DNA from: Candidatus Pacearchaeota archaeon
Lineage (GTDB): Archaea > Nanobdellota > Nanobdellia > Pacearchaeales > GW2011-AR1
Assembly: GCA_002688415.1 (NCBI GenBank)
Contig: NZCX01000024.1
Span: forward strand, 1-32,683
Reading direction: 5' to 3'
Length of the DNA: 32,683 nt
Shown here: positions 18,003-27,166 of the stretch, in pieces
Position numbering within the stretch: position 1 is the stretch's first letter
Layout: each line of letters opens with the position of its first letter
The notes under the pieces: generated by a model
Database searches by the model: none
The model's input: the letters and a program-made list of their open reading frames with translations, nothing else
What the model was told of the DNA's origin: nothing
Position numbers and translations under genes: made by a program

Positions 18003-18731
18003 ATGAGAGATAATTTTGATAAATTTAAAAAAGAATTAAAGGAATTTGTAGAAGAAGATCTTGGAGACAAAAAAGCAATTTGCTTTATTTATGGCTCTTA
18101 TAGCTATGGTCTTGAAAAGGAACATTCTGATATAGACCTGGTGGTAATCAAGCGAAATACCACAAAACAGATCATTGAGAAAGTTTCAGAAAAAGTTTTA
18201 GAGCTACATAAGAAATATGGACTCTCTCTTGACAATGAAGTCCCCCACAGAGTCAAAACAATTATTAGTAACGCTGATGTAATGATGGCTCTTGATGGCA
18301 AAGGATTTGAATCGGATGGGGAGAGAATAATAATTCCAAAAGTAGAAAAGAACAAGAAGTTTTTGTCCTCTGAAAAAATAAAAAGAAGACTTATCCTGAA
18401 TGCTCTTACGAGTAAGGGAATTTTTGTTTGCGGAGATAAAAAACTATATGCCCTCTTTAAAGAAGAGGCACTTAAAACCCTAATTAAGGTAATAATCCTG
18501 AATAAGGGTATTAAAGAATTCTCACTAAAAGAATTTATAGATTTACTAATTCCCTCTAGGTATTCCAACCAAGAGTTATACCTGGGGTATAAAGATGAAG
18601 ATATTATAAGGGATCACCTTTCCAGTACTATTAGAAAGACCCTGGAGAAATTAACTGAGGAAAAAATCTTCCTTATAGATAATGGTAGATTTAAATTAAA
18701 TAAGGAATCGTGGGCGAATGGAATACTTTGA
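18003..18731 (+). CDS. Pol-beta-superfamily nucleotidyltransferase with C-terminal extension
   Basis: 242 aa; IYGSYSYGLEKEHSDIDLVVI matches the GS...DxD NTase signature; GAGG ribosome-binding-site-like sequence upstream. Confidence 0.75.
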   Translation: MRDNFDKFKKELKEFVEEDLGDKKAICFIYGSYSYGLEKEHSDIDLVVIKRNTTKQIIEKVSEKVLELHKKYGLSLDNEVPHRVKTIISNADVMMALDGKGFESDGERIIIPKVEKNKKFLSSEKIKRRLILNALTSKGIFVCGDKKLYALFKEEALKTLIKVIILNKGIKEFSLKEFIDLLIPSRYSNQELYLGYKDEDIIRDHLSSTIRKTLEKLTEEKIFLIDNGRFKLNKESWANGIL

Positions 18732-19692
18732 CTTTTCAAACAGCTTATCTTTTATCTATGATAAAAGGTTTGATAAATTAAATTTTAGGGAATTAATTAG
18801 AGAATATCCTGATGCCCACAATGCATCTTCTAAAAAAGTAATCTCCAAATTCTTTAATATTCCAAAGGGGAATCTTCTAGTCGGCGCTGGTACCACTCAG
18901 CTAATTTATGAATTGGCACAATATATAAAGAAGGATAATGTTTTGATATTAGACCCAACATTTTGGGAGTATCAGTATTTTTTTGAAAGTTTTGATAAAA
19001 AGGTAAATAAGTTTAAAATAAATGGTGAGATTGATTGGGTCTCTTTTGAGGAAGAGGTTAAAAAAAATGAGGTGATAATTTTGTGTAATCCCAATAATCC
19101 AGATAATAGATTTTTTGAAAAGAAGAAATTAATATATTTGATAAAAAAATATCCTAAAAAGGAATTCATAGTTGATGAAACTTATTTAATTTTTGATAAA
19201 AATTTTAATAGGGATTCTTTAATAAAAGAAACTGGTACAAAAAACCTTTCAGTCCTTCTGTCATTCTCTAAATTCTTTGGGGTTGGTGGTATTAGGTGCG
19301 GAGTCCTCTTTTCTTCAGAGTCAAAATGTAAAGATCTTAATAAATTGATGGGATTTTTTATAACCCCCACGTTAAACCAGGAGATAATTAAGATTGTTTT
19401 AAGTTCCAAAAAGAAAATAGAACGGAAAAGGAGTATTATTCTTAGGCAAAAGGAATTCATGTTAAGAGGGTTGAAAAAACTTAATGGCTTGGAAATTACC
19501 TCCGGAAAGTCAAATTTTATTTTAATCAAATCTAAGAAAAATATAGATCTAGAAAAAGAGCTTAAGAAAAAGGGATTGATTGTTAGAAGTGGTAAAGAGT
19601 TTAATCTTGGTAAAAATACTATTCGGTTTTCTGTTCAAAGTAATAAAAAGAATAGGAAGTTGCTCCTTGAGTTGGGGAAATTGCTTACTTAA
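18718..19692 (+). CDS. Aminotransferase class I/II, HisC/CobD-like
   Basis: 324 aa; GAGTTQLIYELAQYI, ILCNPNNPDNRFF, FIVDETYLIF, SFSKFFGVGGIRCGVLF; overlaps the NTase gene by 14 nt. Confidence 0.8.
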   Translation: MEYFDFSNSLSFIYDKRFDKLNFRELIREYPDAHNASSKKVISKFFNIPKGNLLVGAGTTQLIYELAQYIKKDNVLILDPTFWEYQYFFESFDKKVNKFKINGEIDWVSFEEEVKKNEVIILCNPNNPDNRFFEKKKLIYLIKKYPKKEFIVDETYLIFDKNFNRDSLIKETGTKNLSVLLSFSKFFGVGGIRCGVLFSSESKCKDLNKLMGFFITPTLNQEIIKIVLSSKKKIERKRSIILRQKEFMLRGLKKLNGLEITSGKSNFILIKSKKNIDLEKELKKKGLIVRSGKEFNLGKNTIRFSVQSNKKNRKLLLELGKLLT

Positions 19693-21413
19693 AAAAATCC
19701 TGCCAGATCTGTTGCCTTTGATGCTTTCTCTTTATACTCTTCAACTCTTTTATCATCGAGTCCTTCAAACAATAATTGCGGCTCTCCTACCTTGTGTTTC
19801 TTATCGAGAGGATCTGTCGCAGTATCCCAGGCCCCTTTGGCTAAAGGACTTCCGGAAAGATTTAATTGATCCCACACTTTTTCAGCAGTATCTGGAATAA
19901 AGGGTGCCGAAACTGTTGCAAGTGTCTTAAGTAATAGCGCACCATGGTACATAACGTCATTTGCTCTTTCTGGATCTTCTTTTATCGTTACCCATGGGGC
20001 TTGGTCATGAAGATATCTATTCCCCATAGACGAGAGTTCCATAACTCCATGGTAAGCCTTCCTTATGTCCGCTCTTTCTAGACTTTCTTCAATTTCTTCT
20101 TTTTGCCTCTTGATTTCATCAAGGAATTCCCTATCTTTTGGCAAAACTCTCTCTGGGGTTGGTCTTTCTAACTCCCCTCCCAATTTAGTATTGGTAAATT
20201 TGACTATCCTATTGGTATAATTTCCGTAATTTCCAATTAAATCTGAATTAACTCTTTCCTGGAACTCATCCCATTTAAACTCTGTGTCTCCTGACTCTGG
20301 AATAATTTGTGAGAGATAAGCTCTCCACATGTCCGCAGGAAGACCCAATTCTGGAAGTCTTTCACAGAAAACCCCAACTCCTTTTGACTTAGAGAATTTT
20401 TTCCCCTCATAGTTTAGATAGTTTAGCCCTAAAACGTTTTTTGGAAGATTAAATTCTTCCCCACCGATTATCATCCCTGGCCAAAAGATTGTATGGAAAG
20501 GTATGTTGTCTTTCCCAAGAAAGTTGAATACCTCTGACTCTCCTGTCCAAAAGTCCTTCCAATCAGGTGTTGCCTCTTTTGTTGCCGAAATATATCCTAT
20601 CGGTGCATCAAACCATACATAAAATACTTTGTCCTCGAATCCATCAACTGGAACCGGAACTCCGTGTTTAAGATCTCTTGTAATGCACCTATCTCTTAAC
20701 CCCTCATCAAGCCAGCCATTTGCGATTCCCTTAACTTGGGATCTCCATTGCTTCTGTTTTCCAACCCATTTTCTTAAGTCTGTAGTTAGTTTTTCAAAGT
20801 CTAAAAAAAGATGTTCTGAATCCCTAATTTCTATAGCCCCGCCAGAAATAACAGAGCGAGGATTCTTTAGCTCTGATGCTGTTAAAACCCCCGTGCAACT
20901 TTCACATTGGTCCCCGTTGGCCTCATCATATCCACACTTTGGACACTCCCCAGAAACGTATCTTCCTGGCAAGAATCTGTCCTCTTCTGGCGAATAAAAA
21001 ACCTTCATAGATCCTTTTTTTATAAGTCCTTTTTTGTCCAGCACATTGAAAAAATCTTGAACAGTTTCATTATGGACTGGCTTACTTGTTCTTGAAAAAT
21101 TATCATATGAAATCCCAAACCAGTTGTAAATGTCTTTATGTTTTCCATAGAGTGTATCTAAGAATGTCCCGATTGGAACACCAACCTTTTCTGCAGCTAG
21201 ACCACATGGAGTGCCATTCTCGTCAGAACCTCCTACAAACAGTGTTTCATAACCTTTTGACCTTGAATATCTAGCAAATACATCTGCAGGTAGATGTGAC
21301 CCCACCATATGTCCTAAATGAGGTATGTTGTTTACATATGGAAGCGCAGCTGTGATCAACCTCTTGCCTTTCTTTGGACCCGTCTTTACCATCTTCTCAA
21401 GGTTCGTTGACAT
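19689..21413 (-). CDS. metG: Methionyl-tRNA synthetase
   Basis: LITAALPYVNNIPHLGHMVGSHLPADVFARY, FVGGSDENGTP, zinc-site CPKCGYDEANGDQCESC, KFSKSKG. True start may be the internal Met at 21392 (see findings). Confidence 0.96.
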   Translation of the reverse strand: MSTNLEKMVKTGPKKGKRLITAALPYVNNIPHLGHMVGSHLPADVFARYSRSKGYETLFVGGSDENGTPCGLAAEKVGVPIGTFLDTLYGKHKDIYNWFGISYDNFSRTSKPVHNETVQDFFNVLDKKGLIKKGSMKVFYSPEEDRFLPGRYVSGECPKCGYDEANGDQCESCTGVLTASELKNPRSVISGGAIEIRDSEHLFLDFEKLTTDLRKWVGKQKQWRSQVKGIANGWLDEGLRDRCITRDLKHGVPVPVDGFEDKVFYVWFDAPIGYISATKEATPDWKDFWTGESEVFNFLGKDNIPFHTIFWPGMIIGGEEFNLPKNVLGLNYLNYEGKKFSKSKGVGVFCERLPELGLPADMWRAYLSQIIPESGDTEFKWDEFQERVNSDLIGNYGNYTNRIVKFTNTKLGGELERPTPERVLPKDREFLDEIKRQKEEIEESLERADIRKAYHGVMELSSMGNRYLHDQAPWVTIKEDPERANDVMYHGALLLKTLATVSAPFIPDTAEKVWDQLNLSGSPLAKGAWDTATDPLDKKHKVGEPQLLFEGLDDKRVEEYKEKASKATDLAGFF

Positions 21414-21492
21414 TGTTTATAAAGTTTATTACTTTTCTCCTGCTCCACACAATTCTTCGGCCTTTAAAAGTTTTACTACTTTGGAATTAATA

Positions 21493-22014
21493 TTATTCCA
21501 AGAACTCTACTCCGCCAACCATCTTCCATATCTCACAGTCATCTGAGGCTACCCCACTACGTCTGGACTTCTCGCAAAGAGCTACAAAGGTCGAATATTC
21601 TTGAATTCCATCCTCTGTCGAATTAAAGAGGATGATACAATCGTCTGATGGGCAAACGACCTCTCCGCCAGAAATATCTTCTGGCTCAGGGTATACCTTG
21701 AATAATTTTAAAGAATCTAATGGGAAGAATTGCCTATATTCTTCGGAATATTCTGAGAAAACCCTTGCTTTATCTTTATCTATACAATTTGTACAACTTC
21801 CAGGGAAGTTAAACTCTGTCATCGATGGCAATGTCGACAAAAATGTAATTGCCTTTTCTGTCTTAAGGTCCTGGACACTGCTTTTTACGTCACTTAACGA
21901 AATATTCAATACAAATAAGCCTGCTATTGCGAAGAAGATAAATAGAGCTATGATCATGAATGCCATTTGCTGTATTTGAAATTGTGCTTTCTTTTTTCTT
22001 ACCATAATCCGCAT
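21493..22014 (-). CDS. Pilin-like protein
   Basis: 173 aa; RKKKAQFQIQQMAFMIIALFIFFAIAGLFVL basic leader plus hydrophobic helix; overlaps upstream gene by 16 nt (shorter if a later Met is used). Confidence 0.6.
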   Translation of the reverse strand: MRIMVRKKKAQFQIQQMAFMIIALFIFFAIAGLFVLNISLSDVKSSVQDLKTEKAITFLSTLPSMTEFNFPGSCTNCIDKDKARVFSEYSEEYRQFFPLDSLKLFKVYPEPEDISGGEVVCPSDDCIILFNSTEDGIQEYSTFVALCEKSRRSGVASDDCEIWKMVGGVEFLE

Positions 22015-22934
22015 GACTCCGCCTCATTTAATTCTTTAATAGATATCATTGTTTCTGTATCCGAAATGAAGTCGTATGATGAGTATCCAACAAATGTCGC
22101 CTCTAGGAGTGAAAGGTATGTTTCCAATCCTGTATTACATCCCCTTGCCGTTGCCAATTCTGCTTTTCTTTGTAGAATGCTTGCTATTCTTGACCCTCTA
22201 TAAAGAAGTCTTTCCACATTACATTCATAGTTTTCAGCATCTGATATTATTGCTGCAAGGAGGAGTGAGTCTGAATATGCTGTTGCCTCTCCGTCTCTTC
22301 TAACGAATCCGTAATCAAATTCCGTTTCACAAATAACATTTTCACACATCCCTTCGACGCTGATGTTACAACTCCCTTTCCCAAAACAAACAGTTACTTC
22401 ATCGTCCTTACAGTCGTCGAAGCTTATCCCAGTTATTCCCCCATATCTTGATTTTAGTTTTGTTGGTGCTTCAAGAAAGCAATATTCTTCAGAGCTTAAG
22501 AAAATTAGATCTGCGATCTTATATGGATATTCAAATGCTTCTGAGAAAACATTAAACTCTTCTCCTTCTATTTCCGAATTGCTGAAAATATACTTATCTT
22601 TTGTGACTATTTCTTCTCCTGTGCTCCAGCCGTCCTCTCCTCCTTTTACATTCGTAGAAATTTGTATACGGTTATCTCCATATCCTTCCTCAAGGCATGT
22701 AATTGAAATTTTTGTTGGGAAAGTTGTTTCTAGTGTTGCGCTTATTGTTGATGCCCCACCGGCTTCTAATAAATCTAATTCACTTGTTAACGCCTTTGCA
22801 AGCTTTGTGTCTCCTAGCGTTCTGCTTGTGTCTATTAATCTTGTAGCAGTATAAATCATCAAAAGTAGGATTGTAATACCTGCTAATATTGCAAAAATCC
22901 AAACAAAGCCGAAATCACCTTTCTTATTTTCCAT
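21999..22934 (-). CDS. Pilin-like protein with Cys-containing ectodomain
   Basis: 311 aa; MENKKGDFGFVWIFAILAGITILLLMIYTATRL; in operon with neighbours. Confidence 0.6.
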   Translation of the reverse strand: MENKKGDFGFVWIFAILAGITILLLMIYTATRLIDTSRTLGDTKLAKALTSELDLLEAGGASTISATLETTFPTKISITCLEEGYGDNRIQISTNVKGGEDGWSTGEEIVTKDKYIFSNSEIEGEEFNVFSEAFEYPYKIADLIFLSSEEYCFLEAPTKLKSRYGGITGISFDDCKDDEVTVCFGKGSCNISVEGMCENVICETEFDYGFVRRDGEATAYSDSLLLAAIISDAENYECNVERLLYRGSRIASILQRKAELATARGCNTGLETYLSLLEATFVGYSSYDFISDTETMISIKELNEAESCGLW

Positions 22935-23408
22935 TTATTCTACCGTCACAAGCCTTGAGTAAACTGACTTTATGATTGTTATTTCGTTTTCGTTTTCAAA
23001 ACAGTTTGGGTTTGAGTCTTTTGTGATTTCTGTTATATTGATATTGTCGAATTCGAAATTTGAAAGTTGCTCACATCCGTCATCGTTGAATATAATAAAA
23101 AAATTATCTCCTTCGCTATATGATGTTGGGAAATTTTCATCTCCTTTGCCTGTTGAATTGAGGTCTACAAAACATATTCTGTCTACTGTTGAGCCCAAGC
23201 TTAAATCGTAAGGCTGGTTTGTAGAATGGCTTTCTCTGGCCTGATCTATTGCGTCTTGGAAATCATCATAGAAGTCTCCTGTCTCTATGCATTTATTTAA
23301 ATCTACGAAGGAATATATCACTTTAAATGCAAAGAAGATAAATACAATTATCAGAAATATTGAGAATATTACTCCGAAACTTATCCTAATCTGCCCCTTT
23401 TTTGTCAT
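22935..23408 (-). CDS. Pilin-like protein
   Basis: 157 aa; MTKKGQIRISFGVIFSIFLIIVFIFFAFKVIYSF; TTTATAAA at 23430-23437, 21 nt upstream. Confidence 0.6.
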   Translation of the reverse strand: MTKKGQIRISFGVIFSIFLIIVFIFFAFKVIYSFVDLNKCIETGDFYDDFQDAIDQARESHSTNQPYDLSLGSTVDRICFVDLNSTGKGDENFPTSYSEGDNFFIIFNDDGCEQLSNFEFDNINITEITKDSNPNCFENENEITIIKSVYSRLVTVE

Positions 23409-23498
23409 ACCTGTAATTAGGTGAGGACGTTTATAAAATTATGTAATAAAAAGAGAAAGGGAATTAAAAAATAAAAATTCCAAAAATAAAGTTGATTA

Positions 23499-24695
23499 TT
23501 AGTAGTAGCTAGTTTCTACTTCTTCTGCTTCCTTAGATCCTTTTCTTGTCGCAAGTACAATTAAAACCACTAAGAGAACTAAGAAGATTATTACAAGAGC
23601 GATAGTTAATGCAATAATTGCACTAGATACCTTGCTTCCTGAAACATCTGCTGTATATACAACTTGTTTATCGTCTGAGATTACACTAAAAGTATATACT
23701 CCTCGTGCATCAGAATCTGCAGTTACTTCAATAGTTACAACTTCGCTGTCTCGTGGGCCAACAACAACAATTGAGGGCACAGTAACAGTTAAGTCTTCAC
23801 TTGAAACTTCGTAGAGCTCGTATGTCGCTACGTTGTCTGCAGTATTAACAATAACCAAATCATAAGAAACAGTTTCTCCAGCCTTTAATGTCTTACTTTC
23901 TGCAGCAGGGAAAAAGTTAGAATCAGTACTTCCACCAACACTGATTGTGTCGGATTCCGTTGTTTCTGCGTCATCACTGTATGCCTTAACTTCAATACTA
24001 TAAGTATCTGAGTCTGCATCTGCAGGGATTTTCACATAAACAGTCTTTGATTCTGAATCTTCATCACTATCACATCCGTCATCACAGCATTCAACTGGTG
24101 CTAAATCACCAACATATGCTCTTTCTGAGACGTCCAATTCTGGAATTGTAACAGTAACGTACACATCGTCTTCTTGGTTGTACCCAGTGTTCTTAACAAC
24201 TACAGTTACTGGAACTGATTCGCCGGCAGAAACACTTGAGTCAAAATCAACACTAAGAATTTCTAATGTGTGAGATTCTCTCTGTAAGCTAACTGTATAA
24301 GTCTCTGTAACGATATCTGTCTTTGTTGTCATTCTAACATAAAGAGTATACTCTTCACTTAGGTCATCTGCATCATCTGGAAGACTTAAAGAAAGAGTCT
24401 TAACATAAGTCACTCCGTCTTCAATGTCATCGATATCTGCATCTGCAGAAACATCGTCTCTAAAACCATACATTTCTACTTCTAAGTTAACATCAGCCGC
24501 GTCTTCGTTTGCTGTGAAAATAACCTTCACAGGAACAGTATCGTCTACCATACCTGCCATAGTTATACCATCTAGTTCAACACCGTTGAACTCAACAGAA
24601 TCAACACTAGCAAAAGCAACAGCGAAATTAACCAAAAGTAAAGTTAGCACTGCAATAAAAGGAACTACAAAATTTGTTCTTTTCATTTTTACCAT
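23499..24695 (-). CDS. Secreted CARDB/COG1361-like surface protein with C-terminal TM anchor
   Basis: 398 aa; signal-like N-terminus, repeated beta-rich motifs (VPVTVVVKNTGYNQEDDVYVTVTIPELD, AGETVSYDLVIVNTADNVATYEL), C-terminal AIIALTIALVIIFLVLLVVLIVLATRKG. Confidence 0.7.
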   Translation of the reverse strand: MVKMKRTNFVVPFIAVLTLLLVNFAVAFASVDSVEFNGVELDGITMAGMVDDTVPVKVIFTANEDAADVNLEVEMYGFRDDVSADADIDDIEDGVTYVKTLSLSLPDDADDLSEEYTLYVRMTTKTDIVTETYTVSLQRESHTLEILSVDFDSSVSAGESVPVTVVVKNTGYNQEDDVYVTVTIPELDVSERAYVGDLAPVECCDDGCDSDEDSESKTVYVKIPADADSDTYSIEVKAYSDDAETTESDTISVGGSTDSNFFPAAESKTLKAGETVSYDLVIVNTADNVATYELYEVSSEDLTVTVPSIVVVGPRDSEVVTIEVTADSDARGVYTFSVISDDKQVVYTADVSGSKVSSAIIALTIALVIIFLVLLVVLIVLATRKGSKEAEEVETSYY

Positions 24696-24783
24696 TTTAA
24701 AAATTTAATTAATCTAAGAAGCTCTGGAGAGTATTTAAATGTTTTCATTGTTGTAATTTTTCAATGACAAAAAAGTTTATAAA

Positions 24784-24808
24784 GTATACTTTCGTATACA
24801 TTGTATAC
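24784..24808. promoter_or_regulatory. Triple GTATAC operator-like array
   Basis: GTATAC at 24784-24789, 24794-24799, 24803-24808, directly after TTTATAAA at 24776-24783. Confidence 0.5.
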
Positions 24809-24832
24809 CTGATTTTAGGGAATAACAAAACA

Positions 24833-25036
24833 ATGGAAAATGAACAACCCAGGAGAGCAAATTATTCGGAAGAATCTGGAGCGGATATTGTCGGTGTTGT
24901 TGGTGGTGCTATATTATTAACTACTTTGACTGTTGGAGCTGCTCTTTGGGTGACAAAGCTTCTGGAAGGCCCTTATGGCTCTGGTTCTCGAGGAAGAGCA
25001 CCTTCTGAGAAATATTCAACGGCGACTGGTAGATAG
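24833..25036 (+). CDS. Small single-TM protein
   Basis: Start revised from 24764: TATA box and GTATAC array lie inside the longer ORF. Product MENEQPRRANYSEESGADIVGVVGGAILLTTLTVGAALWVTKLLEGPYG... Confidence 0.55.
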   Translation: MENEQPRRANYSEESGADIVGVVGGAILLTTLTVGAALWVTKLLEGPYGSGSRGRAPSEKYSTATGR

Positions 25037-25047
25037 ATATTAAAAAA

Positions 25048-25317
25048 ATGGCGATAACAACAATAAAACTACATAAGGAAACAAAGGAAAGGATCGATAA
25101 ATTGAAAGATAGTCACAACGAAAGTTATGATGACGTCTTGAAAAAGATACTTTATATTCTGAATAATACTCGTGAGAATCCTGAAAAGGGTAAGAAGATT
25201 CTTGAGCAGATTGAGACCCGTAGAGAGTTAATGATTAAGCAAGAGAAAGATCAAAAGGCAGAAGATAGGGAGAAAAAGAAAGTTAGTTCTAAGAAAGTTG
25301 TTAAGAAATCTAAATAA
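25048..25317 (+). CDS. Ribbon-helix-helix-like DNA-binding protein
   Basis: 89 aa; MAITTIKLHKETKERIDKLKDSHNESYDDVLKKIL matches an RHH pattern; Lys-rich tail. Confidence 0.6.
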   Translation: MAITTIKLHKETKERIDKLKDSHNESYDDVLKKILYILNNTRENPEKGKKILEQIETRRELMIKQEKDQKAEDREKKKVSSKKVVKKSK

Positions 25318-27166
25318 AGCTTACATCTAAAGTTGCAGTATGGTCTCCAGAAGCTATGAAGTTTGCTGTGAAGTTGTAAGGATCTAGTGTTTCGTTTCCG
25401 TTTAAATCTGTTGAATTTCCATATATTGTTAGGTTCCCGACTTCTGCGTCATCTGGGAATGTCCAGGTGTATAATAGGTCTCCACTATCATAGTTAATTA
25501 GCTCACAAGTTCCAGATGTACAATCAATTGCGCTTGTAGACGTTGCTAGGAAGTCTACAGTGCTGTTTGAGAAAGAAGCATAGTTTTCTGGGTGGTCTAT
25601 GCAGGCCGCGACATATTGCTTATCAGAGGAGCTATCTGTTATTATTATATTTGATATGTCTTTTGCGTCCTTGCCTCTAGAGTTGTTTACGGAAGCTATT
25701 AACGAGTATTCTCCATCCGAGTCGAAGGTGTAATCTATTGAATTTACTCCGTTTGTTAGAGCTAATATTGTGGTATCGTTTAATGTTAATGTGCCCGTAA
25801 CCTCGTCGTCGTTGTCTGAAATATTTACAATTATTTCCACCTCTGTTCCTATTGTGAAGTTTGATCCGCAGGTTGGGTTTTGTATTTCTAGAATTAATGG
25901 GTCGTCATCTGTGGAAGAAGAGACTGTTAGGTCTGTAGACTGGGCGGACGTTATTCCTAGGCTAGGAATTTCTGCTATAAAATAATATACTCCTGCCGTG
26001 TCTAATTGAATTGTCGCCTTGCCAACGTAGGATTGATCATCTTGCATGAACCACGTCAATGGATTCCACCATTGAAAAGTCCCTGTTGAGTTATAAATTG
26101 AGAAGTTTGCTGCTTCACCTTCTAGATTTACGCCGGGCACATTCATCCTTACTGTGTCTCCTTTGTCTGCTGATTCATCTATTATATTTCCATTCATGTC
26201 TGTCCAGTAGGGTATTCCGGTTGAAGCACAAACATCTCCCTCGTCAACTTCTCCGTTACAGTCATTATCTAAATCATCACAAATTTCTGTATACCAATAT
26301 GGAGAGTAGGGCGCCCCATTAGAATCTGCTATTATGTCTCCATCATCATTACAATCAGCATCGCAAGCGTCAATAAATCCGTCAAAATCATTATCTATTT
26401 CATCTCCACAATTACGTTCTCCATAGAAAGCCCTTACGCCTTCTACTTCAGAGCCTGACAACGCTCTGTTCCAATAAACTACCTCATCTATTCTCCCATT
26501 AAAGTGTGACTCCATGTATCCCTGGTCTCCATACATACTCTTTGATGCGCCAATCATAAGAGGTGTTGACTCGTCATCGATTCCCCATCCAAATCCAGAA
26601 AATTGGTTTACTAGAACCCCCCCCTTATACATCTTGTAGTTTCCGTTAATATTATATGTTCCAACAATGTGAACCCATTCTCCAACAGCTGTATGGGCTT
26701 GTAGTGTAAGCTGATTAGTTCCACAATCGCCTTGATTAATTATAAATGACATCACCCCTCCGTCATATGCCGTTAATCCATAGCCACTCGCACAATTGTC
26801 TGGATAATTGCTGCTATATGTCCCTACTATTCTTCCAGAATCTGAATATGGCGCATTTGGTGTCTGATCTAGGGGCTTGACCCATGCAGAAAGGGTAAAG
26901 CCTCCACCGACACTATTGAAGTTGTATGAAGGACCTACATCAATATAATCGTCTACTCCGTCAAACTTTGCTGAATAGCTAGATATTCCTGGAGGGTAAC
27001 TTGAGACGTATCCAGACCCATGGTTTGATCCTACGGCATCATTGGCATTTCCATTAAGGGGCCAGTATGAAACCATAGATCCAGTGGCAACATCTGGAGC
27101 TGCCGCACCAGCTAGCCCACTTAACATGAAACTAATGAGAAACAGTGGCAGAAATAGCTTCTTCAT
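25310..27166 (-). CDS. Secreted LamG-like protein with MopE-type D-rich metal-binding motifs
   Basis: 618 aa; YWPLNGNANDAVGSNHG...AKFDGVDDYIDVG...FTLSAWVKP...GRIDEVVYWNRALSGSEV (LamG); CGDEIDNDFDGFIDACDADCNDD...EICDDLDNDCNGEVDEGDVC. Confidence 0.82.
   Translation of the reverse strand: MKKLFLPLFLISFMLSGLAGAAAPDVATGSMVSYWPLNGNANDAVGSNHGSGYVSSYPPGISSYSAKFDGVDDYIDVGPSYNFNSVGGGFTLSAWVKPLDQTPNAPYSDSGRIVGTYSSNYPDNCASGYGLTAYDGGVMSFIINQGDCGTNQLTLQAHTAVGEWVHIVGTYNINGNYKMYKGGVLVNQFSGFGWGIDDESTPLMIGASKSMYGDQGYMESHFNGRIDEVVYWNRALSGSEVEGVRAFYGERNCGDEIDNDFDGFIDACDADCNDDGDIIADSNGAPYSPYWYTEICDDLDNDCNGEVDEGDVCASTGIPYWTDMNGNIIDESADKGDTVRMNVPGVNLEGEAANFSIYNSTGTFQWWNPLTWFMQDDQSYVGKATIQLDTAGVYYFIAEIPSLGITSAQSTDLTVSSSTDDDPLILEIQNPTCGSNFTIGTEVEIIVNISDNDDEVTGTLTLNDTTILALTNGVNSIDYTFDSDGEYSLIASVNNSRGKDAKDISNIIITDSSSDKQYVAACIDHPENYASFSNSTVDFLATSTSAIDCTSGTCELINYDSGDLLYTWTFPDDAEVGNLTIYGNSTDLNGNETLDPYNFTANFIASGDHTATLDVSFI

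Noticed and set aside
18104-19529. Minus-strand ORFs antisense to the NTase and aminotransferase
   Set aside because: No motif; the plus-strand frames carry clear family signatures.
19580-21546. Plus-strand ORFs antisense to metG
   Set aside because: metG motifs are unambiguous on the minus strand.
24764-24832. Upstream start for the small TM protein ORF
   Set aside because: The extension covers the TATA box and GTATAC array; ATG at 24833 is more plausible.
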